Shown: in pieces, positions 15,339-15,577 of the stretch | Layout: each line of letters begins with the position of its first letter | How positions within the stretch are numbered: position 1 is the stretch's first letter | Assembly (NCBI GenBank): GCA_023422565.1 | Contig: JAFAGR010000089.1 | Coordinates: 1 to 15,577, forward strand | Length of the DNA stretch: 15,577 nucleotides | Source: Bacteroidota bacterium | GTDB lineage: Bacteria > Bacteroidota > Bacteroidia > Chitinophagales > Chitinophagaceae | Reading direction: 5' to 3' | Made by a program: the position numbers and the translations under genes | The notes under the pieces: generated by a model | What the model saw: the letters and a program-made list of their open reading frames with translations, nothing else | The model's database searches: none | Told to the model about the DNA's origin: nothing

Positions 15339-15577
15339 CAGTTTTCTGTGTTTTTTACCGTATCTGCCTGGCTCCTGCGGTTATCCGGCAGGATAGCTTC
15401 GGGTTTAATTGCCGTGGTATCCGGAGAAGGGTTTTTGTTTTTACCTGCGGCTTTCAGTTTATCCAGCCCTTCAGTTTCATCCTCTTCTTCCAAACCGATG
15501 GTATCACGTGCAATCTTTATGTAACCTTTCGCGATCAGGTAAGCCGAGTCTCTCCTGTGCATCGTAGAGTCGTGTGT
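15338..15577 (-). CDS. C-terminal tail of the gene upstream of rodA, probably penicillin-binding protein 2 (mrdA)
   Basis: Only the last 79 residues are in the window. The frame stays open to the right edge, so the Met at 15562 is internal. The visible part is hydrophilic: a helical stretch (DSAYLIAKGYIKIARDT), then an acidic run (GLEEEDETEG) and a Lys/Pro/Asp-rich, probably disordered end. No catalytic motif is present here. The stop overlaps the rodA start by one base (TGATG), and in Bacteroidota the gene in this place is usually PBP2, whose C-terminus often carries such a tail. The assignment rests on gene order. Confidence 0.5.
   Translation of the reverse strand, partial: THDSTMHRRDSAYLIAKGYIKIARDTIGLEEEDETEGLDKLKAAGKNKNPSPDTTAIKPEAILPDNRRSQADTVKNTEN

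Overview
The window reads as chromosomal DNA from a member of the Bacteroidota, most likely Chitinophagaceae or a close relative. The evidence is a TonB-dependent receptor with an N-terminal carboxypeptidase-regulatory-like domain, a split transketolase, an ECF sigma / membrane protein / Spy-like trio, starts without Shine-Dalgarno sequences, and promoter elements of the TAnnTTTG type (perfect copies at 6675-6682 on the minus strand and at 6760-6767 and 13152-13159 on the plus strand). There is no sign of phage, transposon, CRISPR array, rRNA or tRNA. Coding density is high and no gene-free stretch exceeds about 220 bases.

Left half (1-9116): this looks like a phosphate-acquisition locus. It starts with the C-terminal part of a PhoR-like sensor histidine kinase (plus strand, cut by the window edge). 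A terminator hairpin separates it from a convergent two-gene unit on the minus strand, a TonB-dependent outer-membrane receptor followed by a secreted beta-helix protein that is probably a lipoprotein. Upstream of these is an OprO/OprP-type porin, also on the minus strand. Diverging from the porin on the plus strand are a DUF47/PhoU-like protein and a PiT phosphate transporter with a large hydrophilic insert. The main non-coding signal is an array of six 7-bp units (consensus TAACATT on the minus strand) spaced exactly 11 bp apart just upstream of the receptor. Three looser units with the same period lie just upstream of the porin. This is the geometry of Pho boxes in other phyla. It suggests that the kinase's response regulator (outside the window) controls the receptor and porin operons.

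Middle (9158-11205): galE (UDP-glucose 4-epimerase) and the C-terminal subunit of a split transketolase whose N-terminal partner is not in the window.

Right half: an ECF sigma factor, a single-span membrane protein that is probably its anti-sigma factor, and a Spy/CpxP-like periplasmic protein form a tight plus-strand unit (11272-13013) that ends in a clear terminator. The next intergenic region holds a good plus-strand promoter and a hairpin with a T-run, possibly a very small RNA. On the minus strand from the right edge come the C-terminal tail of the gene before rodA (probably PBP2), rodA itself with a 1-nt overlap, and an MBL-fold hydrolase 33 bp downstream. These are elongasome genes plus a metabolic passenger.
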